A stretch of DNA of 64,000 nucleotides from Acephala macrosclerotiorum (Eukaryota > Ascomycota > Leotiomycetes > Helotiales > Mollisiaceae), in contig MU119239.1 of assembly GCA_014904845.1 (NCBI GenBank), forward strand, positions 275,446 through 339,445, given 5' to 3'. Within the stretch, counting starts at the first letter, position 1. Each line of letters begins with the position of its first letter. The notes under the pieces were generated by a model that did not search any database, was not told the origin of the DNA, and was given only the letters and a program-made list of their open reading frames with translations. Shown here piece by piece: positions 10,415 to 21,887 of the stretch. Both the position numbers and the translations under genes were made by a program.

Positions 10415-12780
10415 TATTGGATTTGGTTTTCGCCTGATCTTTGCGTAGTTCTTTCAAAGGACTTCGTTTGAAAACGGAAAAAACCAAAAAGTCCACGTCG
10501 AGTATAAAGACTGCTCGCCGACGTAGTATGTGCCCCGGGTTTAGTCTCCAGGCTAATTCTCGCCCCTATCGACCAGTCGCGAGGCACCCGGTGTACTATG
10601 CTAGTGATCGTAATTTCGAGTTGCAATTGCAAGGACCGTCATAAGGGAATCGCCGCCCGCTGCAAAATGCGCTGCTAGTCTGTAACCGTGAATGCGCAAA
10701 AGCATGGCCAGACACTCGCAACTTCGAACCTCGTGCGTGCTTGGGAGTGGTGCTGATACTGCTAGCGCTAGGTCGGGATAAACGATGCCTGAGTACCATC
10801 CTTATCATCAGCCGCCAACGCCCATCCCTCGTCCGCCCGCTCTTACTTCTCGCGGGGAAAAACCACTACACCACCACCGCAATCCATTTCCACTGCTTTC
10901 ACCAGCCATACTGCACTACTTGACGGCCCGACGCTTGGCAATCCAGCCAGCAAAGCCTTTGAAAAAGGCAGGCTCCAGAAATGGAAATAGCAGATATAAA
11001 GTAAAACCAAAAAAGGAGCTATTGAAACAAGCCAGATTGCCATGTTCACGCTGGTCTGCAGCACCATTTCAGAGAGCATTATTAGACTTTCTCAATATGC
11101 TGGGTAGTGGTTGGGTCTCGATGCCCGTCGGTATAAGTCCAATCAGTCAACCGTCCACCCTTTCCCCTCGAATAAGTTTCAAGCAGATGACCTGCAATTT
11201 CTGGTATGGGCTTGGAAGTAGACGGGGGTCAGATAGCAATTTGGCATGGAATCCACTGAGAGCCTAGTAGCTGCCGTCAGCCTCTTGATAAAGCACAAGT
11301 TCCGCGCAATCACAGTATAGAGGCCAAGCAGCTTGCAAGGGCCTTCTGCATTCTGTAAGCCATACGGCGATCCTGCAAAGACTCAAATCTTCGCATGGAG
11401 ATGCGTGGTGCAAGCCTTCTCATGCTTACATACGAGAGTTGAGATGTTTATCTGAGGTTTGCGAAGACGCCTCCTCGCTAGCCCCTGCGCTAACCAACCA
11501 ATCAGCTTTCCTTCTTACGGTTATGGGCCGTCTCCCTCACAAGCGGCTTTGGATGCGCTAATCACCGTCGATCCTTTTCGCTTCCCAGTACTAAACTTCC
11601 AATGTGGCACAACCCACTTCATTTAGTCGCTGTTTGGATTTCCAAACTCGGCCTCTGATCACTTTCAGTCCTGTGCATTGGACTTTCCCCCAATCTGGCT
11701 CTGCAAGTTGTCTCAGAAAGTGGGCCAAGGCGGCTGAAACGGCTCCAATAAACAAAGACCATCTATGTGATTCTGGCGACCGATAAATAGCCTGCATATG
11801 CACATGTATAGATAACTTAATTTGAACGAGACGTATTTCTTCTTCGCGTGCCCTACCTTTCTTTGGCGATGAGCGCAGCTGACTGGAAGTGAGCGGAGCG
11901 CCGACGTAAGCCTGACCACGCCACACTAATAATTTGTCAGGCTGCCGTGACTCGTCAGCTTCGACTCGATGCCCTACGTGCGTGTCGAAGCTCTGCGTCA
12001 GTCCCTTCCTCATGCCTAATTACCTCTTCCAATATCCTCCCATCGACCATTCCCATCTACGCAATCTCGCGCCCGAATGGTTGAGAAAGGGATGGTGGAG
12101 GGTGTGTCAGCCATATTCGACATGCAAGTTTTATTCCTCCTATGTATAGTGCAGGAATGGACAGGAAGGTCTCTCGGCAAGACGGTGGCCGTTTGTTCTA
12201 TGCTGAATACTCATGATTGAAACTTTTGATGACACTTTTTTTTTTTGCTTTTTGCCGAGTAGCTAGCCTATTGGTGGGTTTGGTGGGCTTGATACCCAGC
12301 TCTGCCTCGTTCGTGGAATAGTGGCTTCTACACCCAACCAATAGATAGGACCTTGGACGTATAGTATGGGGAAAACAAATATACTCCGTACATTATCCGA
12401 GTCTGTGAGGTATGGTTGTCTCTTGCACTTCCAATGCCAGATCCCTACGGCCGGCATTTTTGCTGTGTAGCTACGGCATGCATCCGGACTTTTCAGCTGG
12501 AAGCCACCTACTATGAAGAGCCCAATCGAGCTTATCTTCCGCTACCTTGCAGCACAATACCTTGCAATTGGCGTCGTTTTCACCCGATCAGTATACTTTA
12601 TCGCCTGCAGGCTCAGCAATTGCTTCACGGCTGCGAGAGAGCGCCCGTCCTGCTGCTACTTATTGTCTTACTCAATGAAAATGACATACTTCTGCGCGCT
12701 CTGAGCGCTCCTGAATCTCTCTGCCTAGGTGCTATTGATTACACAAGCATTAGTCTTTGACCTTCTGAATTTGCTGACGT
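10415..12780. other. Long intergenic stretch without a supported gene
   Basis: More than 2 kb of normal composition. Frames up to 160 codons occur on both strands, but they overlap each other and show no signal peptide, conserved motif or matched intron signals. A minus-strand frame at 10843-11079 has one strongly hydrophobic segment (IAPFLVLLYICYFHFW) but no recognisable family. A T-run at 12237-12246 is the only simple-sequence feature noted. This could be promoter DNA, degenerate gene remains or non-coding RNA genes; the sequence alone does not decide. Confidence 0.35.
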
Positions 12781-12783
12781 GGC

Positions 12784-13770
12784 TTAGAACTTACCGAATC
12801 CGCAGAGCATATAATGCTGACCGTCCTCCCCAAACACCTGGTCGATGTGCGGGATGAAGAGGAAGTCTAGGTTCATAAAATTCTCTCGTGTTATTTGTCT
12901 TCCGTCGAGAACTTTCTGGATAGCATCATAGAATGCACTTGACTCGAATTTACGGTATGACTCCTCGAGAGTTCTGAAGGCTTTGATGTCAATCATCTTG
13001 CAGCTTGTCCTCGTTTTGTTCTTCTTCATTTCATCCGTAATTCCCCTTTCATTATTGCTGGAATACTTTCGTGAACTTGTGTCTGGACTTCGTTGGCCCT
13101 TGTTAATCTTGTTCACTCTCCGCTGCTCCGCCCTTCTGACCTCATTCGCATAGGAACAAATTAAGTAGAGATATGTTTCTATGACATTAATCTTTACTGT
13201 TAGCCTCATATGTTCTTTGGATCCTTCTGATTCCGTTGCTTGAGTGGCAGGCAGGGTTCTGGAATTGATGAGAGTTGCGACTTCCTCCCATGTTAGATCA
13301 ATAGGCGTCTTGCGTACTCTAATACCTCGACTTTTTAGGTCTATCTTCTCGATTTGGCTGGGATGGAAGTCGTCTTCGTCGACTGATTCATAAACAGGAT
13401 CCACGTGCTCTTTTGAGGAATCCAAATCCGAACCCGAGTCTTCAGCTTCACCTTCATATGAACCCCCATAAGCCAGTCTGTCATAAGCGACAGCAAGAAT
13501 GTCTCAGTATTTGTTCCACCATGCAGCTTCGTCAATTGGGACCGGGCCAAAGATCTTGCGTTCGATTTTATTTCGGGATTCGGGGGTCAAACTGGCTAGT
13601 GGATGTACGATACCGGCGCCACTTGGAGGGAAGCCCAGTTGAGCTGGATAAATAAATTCTTCTATTTTGGGTATTGATTTCGAGAAACTGCTGCTAGATG
13701 AGGAAATTGTGCAGAAACAAATGAATAATCGAGACAAAGATGTTTGCGGGCACGGGCGAGTATCTAACAA
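12784..13770 (-). pseudogene. Hypothetical protein gene with one in-frame stop
   Basis: Read on the minus strand, a frame from an ATG at 13770 continues to a stop at 12784 with a single TGA near 13503, right after DEAAWWNKY. The frame continues in phase as DILAVAYDRLAYGG and then through an acidic stretch into the 213-residue second part, which ends MLCGFGKF. The two halves read as one continuous polypeptide of about 328 residues. The N-terminal half has the pattern LTPESRNKIERKIFGPVP; the C-terminal half is charged and helical. No membrane segment or known catalytic motif is visible, and I do not recognise the family. The stop could be a real nonsense mutation or a base-calling error; no intron signals flank it. 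Confidence 0.5.
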
Positions 13771-14058
13771 AGAAAGGATAGAGAGAAATATAGACCAACA
13801 AGTTCGTCCGAGTTCACCTTTGTCCTATCGGTGGGATCAGCTGCGAGTTTTACGGCGCACGAGAATGGCTTTGTTGCGCCTGAAAGGAAAGTGGAGTTGA
13901 GAGGTATTGTATCAAGTATTACTGGGATGGTACATCATTGCTTTGCCATGCTCGAGACTTTATCCACATATTCCAGAGCAGATGCAGTGTATATATACAA
14001 AGTCAGTGTCAAGATTGTGGTCCAAACGATAGCTCGAATCATAGCCTCATTTACCCCA

Positions 14059-15963
14059 TCAGGTTGCCTTCGATATAGTTAGTAGCTTCGAGTAAATTGG
14101 CGTGCCAAGACCTGTCGCTGGGTCCCACCCCTGGAGAAGTGTTAGCGTGAAATCGAGGTAGATTGGGTGACGTACGGCAACTGCTGAGAATCCTGCTCCA
14201 CTAATACTACTACATCCCGTATTCTTCCCACTCTTAATATCAGTCAGCCCAGTGGTGGCATTGCTGTACAACCAAGGATTCAAGAATCCGAGTGGAGCCT
14301 TGCCGGAAGCTAAACGATCACTGTTCAAAAGTTGAATGATACTGGCGAATGTTGGTGTTGCGCAACTCGTTCCGTCGACGAGACTAGCGCTTCCCGACAC
14401 CACGATGATGAAGTCTGTTGATTGAGCCGCGACATCTGGGTATGCGCGTCCTGATTTGTTGAAGTATTGTGAGACGCCGGTATGAGTCGTGTCTGTGGTA
14501 AGCCAGTTGTTGACTGCTGCGGCTTGGTAGCTTGGCTGGCCGAAGACTTCCGAGAAACCACCACCTGAGCTGGTCCATGCTGCTTCAGGGCTGTTTCCTG
14601 TAGTGCCTCCAACGGTGGTCACCCACGGGCATCCGGCTGGGAAGGATGTGTCGAACATCGTGGCGCCAGTGCTTGACTCGCACGTTGATCCAACTCCAGA
14701 GTCACCTGATGCAACAAGAATGGAAACACCTCTAGCTCCAAGTTGGGAGAAGAGGTTGCAGACATTGGTCGCATAGTCGAGAGGTACAGTGACTTCATGG
14801 TCTCCGTATGAGATGGATATGGTGTTGGGGAGAGATGCAGCAGGGAGAGCGAGCATGTAGTTGAGGAACTCGAGGTATGGTTCGTTGGTGTTGGTTCCAG
14901 TTCCCAGCCAAGGAGGTCTGCCTCCAACGCTGTAGTAAACATTGGGGATTGATTCCGTGATCGATCGAGCATATTGAACATCGAGATTGGCTTCAACTCC
15001 AGCACCAGAAGCGGTTTGAGGACAAGTGCCGTTGTTGACCAATGTGCAGTTAAATGATTGGGCGGCATTGCCTTCGGTAGCGTATTTGTTCATGAATGTT
15101 GTAAGGTCGGACTTGATTGGCCATTGCTCCAAGAAGCCCGCAATCGCCATAAGCCCGTTGCTGTAATTGGTGGCGCCAGCGAAGCTGTAGAGGTTCGAAA
15201 GACATTGAGGCGTGATGGTTGTGCCACTGCAGCCTGTGACAGCCTCCACGGCTTCACTGTTCAAGGTGCTTTCATCAAAATCTCTCAGGCCAGTGACCAT
15301 GGAGCGCATAGCTCGGAGACCGAAGAAGGTGGTGGGTTGAACCATATCCACGTGACCCTTGAGGACAGCGGGAAGACTGTATTTGAGGGTGCGGACGACA
15401 GAGTCACCAGTTTCCTTGTTGACTTGGAGAGTTAGTCAAGTAGAAAAGGTTGAGATTGGAAACTTACCGAATGGCTGATACTCTGCTTCTAATAACTTCT
15501 CGATTTGTGCAATGCTGGCTTCGAGAATGATGGAGTCAAGTCGAGGTGAGGCTGATGCTTGACCGATCAAGCCCTCACTTCTCAACCATTGCATGACAAG
15601 TTCGCTGGACTCATCTTTAGGAGCAATCATGGAGTCGATGACTTCTTGCGTGAGATGCTTTCCGTATAGCACATGTCCGGGTGTGGCAATCTGAACTCAT
15701 TAGTTCGGAATCGACCAAGTACCGGAAGTACTCACGTTCATAGCCATCTCATGGAATTTGTCCATATCCTGGTGCACCAGATGAATTCGGAGCTTCATCA
15801 ATGACTCGTCCTTATCCAATTGAGTAGACTCATCTTTCATCCATCCCACAGGAGCAGACTCAATCTTCTCAATTGTTCTGCTCGTCTCATCTGCAAACGT
15901 AGGGGAGGAAGATACACATGACGACAGCGCCGCAAGGACGAACATTGAGCTTCGGAAAAACAT
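14059..15963 (-). CDS. Secreted tripeptidyl peptidase, sedolisin family (MEROPS S53)
   Basis: Four exons: 15963-15736, 15690-15468, 15422-14176 and 14130-14059. Introns are 45, 45 and 45 bp with GTGAGT, GTAAGT and GTACGT donors, and the product is 589 residues. A signal peptide (FFRSSMFVLAALSSCVSS) is followed by a Pro-kumamolisin propeptide to about residue 180 and then the catalytic domain. The catalytic Glu and Asp lie four residues apart in GVEANLDVQYA (E294, D298). The oxyanion Asp is in SGDSGVG (D391), the nucleophile Ser in DGTSCATP (S503), and a C-terminal calcium site is suggested by LTDIKSGKN and GWDPATGLGTP. Family members remove tripeptides from N-termini outside the cell at acid pH, for nitrogen acquisition. 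The third intron is a multiple of three without stops, so its retention would add 15 residues. A MITE-like element lies about 90 bp upstream of the start. Confidence 0.93.
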
Positions 15964-16051
15964 GATACGCGTGTAGAAGTCAAACTCAGCAAAGAAGAAA
16001 GTACAGTAGCATCTCCCTCATATACTTCCCAGATAGGCTGCTCGCGAAAAA

Positions 16052-16465
16052 ACCATGGGGGAGAAAACCCCACGCTGCCCCCACCCCATGGGATAAATAT
16101 GGGTAGAGTTTTTTTTTATATTTCCTCTACAAAGCTTTATAAGGCCCTATATAAAAATAGATTTTTATAAATTTGTATCAAGTTTTTTATTAATTTTAAA
16201 AAATAAAACTTAAAATTAAAGTTTTAAAATTATTTAAATTTTAAATATTTAAAATTAACCGTATACAACTTTCTTTGCACGGTCGTAATTTTTTTTTTTT
16301 TTTAATTTTGTATTTTTATATATTTATACAAAAGCTTAGCACTTTATAAAGCTCCCACAAAATCCATGGGAAGAATTATAAATAAAGGAATAATATATTT
16401 TTACTCTATGGGGGACCCGTGGGTGGGGGAAAATCTTGAAACCCCATACCATGGGTCCCCCACAA
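16052..16465. mobile_element. MITE-like element with imperfect terminal inverted repeats
   Basis: An AT-rich core of about 300 bp is bounded by G/C-rich arms. The left arm holds CCCCCACCCCATGGG, then GGGTAGAGT, then AGCTTTATAAGG (about 16076-16144). The right arm, read in reverse complement, gives CCCCCACCCACGGG, then CCCATAGAGT, then AGCTTTATAAAG (about 16430-16335). The order and spacing of three matched blocks support a terminal inverted repeat longer than 60 bp with later mutations. Additional CCATGG-centred palindromes lie outside both arms, so the exact ends and target duplication are not resolved. There is no internal open frame, so it is non-autonomous. It sits in the upstream region of the S53 protease gene. 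Confidence 0.55.
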
Positions 16466-16469
16466 GCAG

Positions 16470-17100
16470 TCTACTCCCAGATCCTTAATCACGTACTTGT
16501 AGCAATTTACCCGGATTCCACTCTCAGATTCATCGTTTATCATAAGTGGTTATCAATCTTCCAAGCTGCTTCTTTTAGATACTTTGCCGTTCCGCGTTCC
16601 CAGGACTAATTTGTTAAGTTTAATATTTTATCGAATCATATTTCGTGTTTAGGTCCTAGTTCCGGTATTGGTTGCTGATATAGAGATCGGCAGTGAATGC
16701 ATGACCGATTAGGCAAGTCGTTTAAATACCCTCGGCACAGGGATGCGAGGAATAAAGTCTCCTTCCGCTTGTTGTCTATGCCGGTGGATGTAGATCGGAT
16801 TGTTCCAGAAGGGGAGGGTAGTTAAGAGGATGGGAAGATTGATAGAGGCTTGATGTACTTGAAGACTGATAAAGAAGGTAAGAGAAGTGCCGGGACCCAT
16901 GTATTGATTTATTCGGCTCGCTTCGCTTGGCGAAAGGGCACGTGCATGATTCAGGGGTAAAGGGGGAGAGGTATCTTGGCTTAGAAGGGGTAAGGCGGCA
17001 AAAAGCTTGCAGCAACTACATTGAGGCGAAGTACATGGCGCCCTTCGGAACATATGACATCCTATAAACAAGACCGAGCTTTTATGTAACGTTCCTTCAT
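16470..17100. other. Intergenic, no supported gene
   Basis: Ordinary sequence between the MITE-like element and the 3' end of the MFS pseudogene. Minus-strand frames at 16709-17071 are Ser/Pro-rich and overlap in two phases, without motifs. Nothing else seen. Confidence 0.4.
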
Positions 17101-17104
17101 TCTC

Positions 17105-18454
17105 TCACAACCTCGAATTCGTCGCCGTTTCGATGGGAAGCCCGAACATCAGGACTCCAGTAATCAAGAACAGAGCACCGCTCGCGTAGACGGGAGTATT
17201 CGTTAATACTCCGGTTTAACTTGAGATCGCGGGGGCTGCCATGCCACAGACGTATCCGATCATCGAGCAGAATCAATTTGCTGTTGCGCGAATTGTTGAC
17301 GGGAAGGATTCGGGTTTGTGGGCATACTATTCAAAATCAGTGACTGTTTCATGCTTGAGCAAGACACTCTTACCTGAATGGCGAACATGAAGTTGATGAC
17401 GATGGTCACAGTGCAATTTACTGCGCTTGTCAGCTCAACAGTCCTCAAATGGTAGGCTCTCACTTACTTCCAACAACAGCCTCTTTCGTGCTCGCAAGCG
17501 TGCTCACAAAGAGGAATACGCCGCTCAGTACTGTCCCCAGAGCCATGCTGTATCTGCACCCCAAGCGAGTGTCGACCGCCAGCCGGCAATGATTGGTCCT
17601 GGTACCATGCAGGCTGCGATGTAGCAGTACTGTCTGTATGTTGAAGAAGTGGAACAGTCGTAGCTGATTGCCTTGAATTTTGCTTACAAGTACAGTGGCA
17701 GAAACGAAGATATAATGGGTATGCAATTCCCACAGCCGCCCAGATCCACATCACGAGGGGTGTTTGCAGAGCGAGCTTTGGCTTCCCGAGAAGTGGCTTC
17801 AGTCGAGTCCAAGAGAGTTCCTTGAATTGTGCTAGAAAGAACTCTCTGAAAGTCCTGTGGTGGCGCAATTTTGGACTTGCTGTACTTATCATTGATAGCG
17901 CGCATGTGTTCGATTGTCAAGTTGCATGGCCTTTTCGATTACTTGGCGATGCAGGGGATCACCTTAAGGGCTTCCTCGTCTCATCGGCGTGATAGAAGGA
18001 AGGATAGTGACTCAGGCAGACGGAAGAGGAAGGTTCGAAACCCAGCGAAGACTATAACAATACACTGACAGTAAAAAGTGTATATCTCCAGCCCATATTG
18101 TCTACCTTCGAACAGACGTTCGAGACGGTCATGTCGCAGGAAAATTTCTCGACAAAGGCCCAGGCAACGAGCTTTAGAAAGTCAACCACGTCGTCCTTGT
18201 CAGTTGGAAATAATACTTACTACATCGATGACTGCTCCAATTGCTTACCATGTCGAGAGGATAGTGAGCAGATTGTACTCCGCGCTCGGCATAAACTCGA
18301 GATAAATTGTCGCAGCGATTGGGACATTGTCGCCGGATGCAAAGCCTACCATTGCGAATAGAGCGCCATATCCCGCACTGGCTACCTCCACACCCACCAC
18401 AAAGTCAACCCCTGAGGCTCCGAACACCCCCAACACCACCATTACCCGAAGCAT
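17105..18454 (-). pseudogene. Decayed MFS transporter
   Basis: Minus-strand pieces follow the order of a fungal major-facilitator transporter. They are FASGDNVPIAATIYLEFMP (about 18340-18280), NMGWRYTLFTV (about 18090), FRLPESLSFLLSRR and DEEALKVI (about 18030-17970), CNLTIEHMRAIN (about 17910), WTRLKPLLGKPKLALQTPLV with the GIAYP helix (about 17820-17720), DTRLGCRYSMALGTVLSGVF (about 17570-17510), KPESFPSTIRAT (about 17310) and a final helix TPVYASGALFLITGVLMFGL with TGA at 17107-17105. Plausible introns remain, for example a GTAAGC donor after the LPLYL-type helix. The frame is interrupted by TAA after STW, by TGA and TAA around the PESLSFLL loop, and by at least one phase change. No acceptable N-terminus is found above 18454. 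The substrate cannot be assigned. Confidence 0.75.
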
Positions 18455-19218
18455 TTTGCTCTCTCATCGAGCAAGGAGCAAAATACATTTTCGTCCCCAC
18501 AGTGTGGAAATCCCAAGACTGCAGAGAGAAAGAATGGAAGCATAGGAAGGATAGTGAGAGGATCTTATCGATAGTGTGGTTACGACGAGGGCGTTTGAGC
18601 AGAATTGGGTGGTGGTGTTTCGTAATGTTGGAGGAGAGGAAGAGGGATATTTTGGGAGAAGTCAAGTTATAATGCCTTTCAAAGGGCAATTGATGAGGTG
18701 TGATTGGAAGTAGCAGGTTAAGATTGTGGAGGTGAAGGACGTAGATGAGATTCTGAGGGATGCAGAGGTGTGGAGTGTCAGGGAGGATATTTCGAGCCCC
18801 GATTGGTATTTGAAGAGATGAAGAACATTCTCAGGGATGGAAAGGAGGGCTTTCAAGGCATTTTTCATTGAAAAAGGAGCTCTTTATATCTTGATCTTGA
18901 GGCGGGGTTAAGCATTTCGATATCCACTTTAAATCCATTCCATGTCTTGCATCTCACTTAAGCAAAAAAATTTGTTCGATAGTCCATCGCCTGTATAGCA
19001 ACCATAAAACGCGGTTATATCAGATACTTATCGAATGAACTCAGTATCGGAAAACAATATATAGTAGCTTTTCCAAGAAGAGAATGTCCAAGTAAAATGC
19101 GGGGTAGGTTTGCCGATTCCCGAGATCAACGAATGTGGGGGCAGCTACCTCGACATCACGCACTCCCGTTCTACATTTTCTTTTTCAATTCTCTTTAAGT
19201 TCAATTCAAATCAGAATC
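18455..19218. other. Intergenic: eroded 5' side of the MFS pseudogene and promoter of the 2OG oxygenase gene
   Basis: Minus-strand frames at 18405-18868 do not resemble an MFS N-terminus. The last 200 bp before 19219 contain a pyrimidine-rich stretch (TTTTCTTTTTC near 19176) ahead of the oxygenase start. No gene is supported. Confidence 0.35.
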
Positions 19219-20389
19219 ATGGCGACAGAGACTCAAACCCGCACAGGAACCTCAGAAACACTCACCTTCTCGACCCTCCCACCATTCCCATCAGACATCC
19301 CGACTGCCCCACTTCACAGACTCTCGCTCTCAAAACTCCGAGATAATACCTCAGAATCAGATCGTTTGTTCTCATCGTGTAAAGATCTAGGATTCTTCTA
19401 TCTCGATCTCCGCTCCGACAGCGAGGGAGAATCGCTTTTAAGTGACGCCGATGAACTCTTCAAACTCGCACCGAAACTGTTCGACCTCGGACGAGAAGAG
19501 CTCCAGAAATATGACTACAAGTCTCAGGGTAGCTATATGGGATATAAAGGCTTCGGATCCGCTGTCGTAGACGAAAAGGGGAATTTGGACAGGAACGAGT
19601 TCTACAATGTCCGCTCCACTTCCAATCTCCCCGCACCTGCTGAAAATCAGTGTTTAGATCCCCAAAGATGATTTCCTCGGCATCAGCTCAAAATCGTTCG
19701 CTCACCCACAAATACTTCACGACCACAAGCGCCTCATAACATCCTACATGCGCACCTCCCACTCCCTCGTCCTCCTCATTCTCCGCCACTTGGAGCAACA
19801 CTTGCATCTTCCAGCCGAAACCCTCACATCACTCCATAGACAGATGGAAGTATCAGGCGACCAAGTCCGCTTCGTAAAATCGCCACCCCAACCCCCCTCA
19901 GACCAACGCACCGCCCTAGGAAAACACACCGACTTCGGCTCCATAACAATCCTCTTCAACCGTCTCGGCGGCCTCCAAATCCTCCCTCCTCCCTCCCTCA
20001 CTCCACCTGGCCAATCCCCACAATGGACATACGTAAAACCGCTCTCAGGACATTGTATCGTCAACCTTGGCGACGCGATGGTGAAATTCACAAATGGGTT
20101 GTTGAGAAGTAATATCCATCGTGTTGTGAGTCCGCCTGGAGAACAGGCCAGGGAAACGAGGTATAGTTTGGTGTATTTTTCGAGGCCGGAGGATCAGGTT
20201 GTACTTAGGAAGTTGGAAGGTGGGGATGTCATTCCGGAGTTGGGGGAGGGGGTGGGTGAGGGGGTGGAGGAGGGGTTTAGTGCCAAGGAGTGGATTCTTT
20301 TACAGGCTATGAGGTTGAGGAATGTGAAGGAGGGGATGAGTGATGAGGAGAAGAAGAGGCTTTGGGAGGAGACTGGGAGGGGGAAGTGA
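19219..20389 (+). CDS. 2-oxoglutarate/Fe(II)-dependent oxygenase (isopenicillin N synthase-like)
   Basis: Two exons, 19219-19608 and 19658-20389, are joined by a 49 bp phase-0 intron (weak donor GTCCGC, acceptor TTTAG), giving 373 residues. The ATG before ATETQTRTG was preferred because the longer frame upstream lacks an ATG. The N-terminal non-haem dioxygenase domain includes SSCKDLGFFYLDL and NEFYN. The C-terminal oxygenase domain has the iron ligands in GKHTDFGSITILF (His and Asp) and SNIHRVV (distal His), and the 2-oxoglutarate-binding RxS in TRYSLVYF. Such enzymes hydroxylate or desaturate small molecules using O2 and 2-oxoglutarate; the substrate is unknown. A Gly/Glu-rich insert (about 20220-20280) is unusual. 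It converges with the zinc dehydrogenase gene, with about 210 bp between stops; a shared pathway is possible but not shown. Confidence 0.88.
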
Positions 20390-20602
20390 GTATTTGTCAT
20401 GATTTGGATGAATATGTACGAAGTGAATGTGAGGAGAAATCTCAATTGCTGCCGCACTCGCTCCGCTCAATGTTCCAAAAGGCAGGGCGCGCGAAATATA
20501 CACCAAAGCAGCAAATCATATCAGACAATCAACGCTTTCTCAATATCCCACCTGACCATGGGCATTGGCTTCAACTCCAAAGTGCCAAGCTATCTTAGAC
20601 AA

Positions 20603-21887
20603 TTAAAACTCAATCAACACCTTCAAAGCTTCATGCTTCGATGCTGCACCAAAAGTACTATATGCGGCCTCCATATCCTTGAAAGCGAATTCTGCACGAG
20701 CAAAGTTAACCCGCGCCCACCTCCCATGTGGATTGAATTCGGTTCTCAACTCACTATGTGTAATCAACTTCGAAGGATCCAACTTCCCAGACAACGCCAG
20801 CTTCAACAACATCGGTGTAGTGACGGTATCGACGAGGCGGGTTGTAATTGCTGCAGAGGTCAGCAAGACATTCCATCGAAGCAGTGGTACGTACCAATGT
20901 TCTGTGCCCAGAGATTCTCCAGATGAAGATCAACCTTTGTTCCATGTACTCCAACATTGGCAATCACTCCTCCAGGAGCCACAAGATTCTGGCAGAGCTC
21001 GAAACTTTGTGGTACACCAACAGCTTCAATCACAGTATCGCATCCCTTCCCATCGGTCAAAGCCTTGACAGCTTCCTCGGCCTTCCCATCCGTTGGATCA
21101 ATAGTATGATGTGCTCCAAGAGTCTTCGCGACTCTCAACCGATTCGCATCCATATCGATCACGATGATCGTGGAGGGCGAGTAGAGCTGGGCTGTAATCA
21201 TGGCAGCCAGTCCAACAGGACCTGCACCGACAATCACGACGGTGCTTCCTGGCTGGACTTTGCCATTGAGGACACCGCATTCGAGACCGGTAGGAAAGAT
21301 ATCGCTTAGCATAACCAATGCAGCTTCGTCGGCTCCTTCGGGTATAGGGTACAGAGAGGAATCGGCATGAGGGATTCGGACGTATTCAGCCTGTGTGCCA
21401 TCGATTGTATTTCCGAGAATCCAGCCTGCAGATGTCAGCGTTGCCACGACTTGAGGGGAAGAGACTCACCTCCAGTGGTACAATGAGAGTACATTCCCTT
21501 GCGGCAGTATTCGCAACTGGCACAAGAGCAGATACAAGAAATCAAAACATGCTCTCCCTTCTTGAATCCGCGAACAGATTCTCCAATCTCATCAATTATG
21601 CCAACACCTTCATGACCAAGAATTGTACCTTCCTTGCACGTTGCAACATCCCCTTTGGCGATATGCAGATCCGTCCCGCAGATTGTCGACTTGGTAAGCT
21701 TGACAATTGCATCCGTTGGCTGTTTGATCGTAGGAACAGAACGCTCCACTAGCTTGACATCCCCTACTGATCGATACACAAGAGCCTTCATTGTGGAATA
21801 GAGTGCTGTGCGGATTGGTGGACGAAAGATATCACCATGCGAGAGGTGTCGTACTGTTCTGAAGGTTTGCATCTTGGTGTCGGTCAA
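20603..21887 (-). CDS. Zinc-dependent alcohol dehydrogenase, MDR family
   Basis: Three exons (21887-21470, 21425-20895, 20850-20603) with two 44 bp introns (GTGAGT and GTACGT donors, CAG acceptors) give 398 residues. The catalytic zinc region has CGTDLHIAKGD and GHEGVGIIDEIG. The structural zinc site is the four-Cys cluster CICSCASCEYCRKGMYSHC. The Rossmann motif VGAGPVGLAA followed by IVIDMD suggests NAD(H) use. The C-terminal DTVTTPMLLKL and LITHSE fit the formaldehyde/alcohol dehydrogenase-like branch. The first 32 residues before MKALVYR are Arg-rich with no acidic run after the first Asp, so the upstream ATG may add a mitochondrial targeting leader, while a start at 21791 would give a 366-residue cytosolic form. 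It is convergent with the 2OG oxygenase gene. Confidence 0.9.

Noticed and set aside
10741..11267. Overlapping plus-strand frames of 60-160 codons and a minus-strand frame with one hydrophobic segment
   Set aside because: The frames overlap in opposite directions, the plus-strand ones are low-complexity Pro/His/Arg strings, and neither strand shows conserved motifs or splice signals.
14131..14175. Uninterrupted 430-codon reading of the protease 3' end
   Set aside because: The stretch has exact intron signals (GTACGT donor, CTAAC branch, CAG acceptor), and removing it restores the conserved S53 C-terminus.
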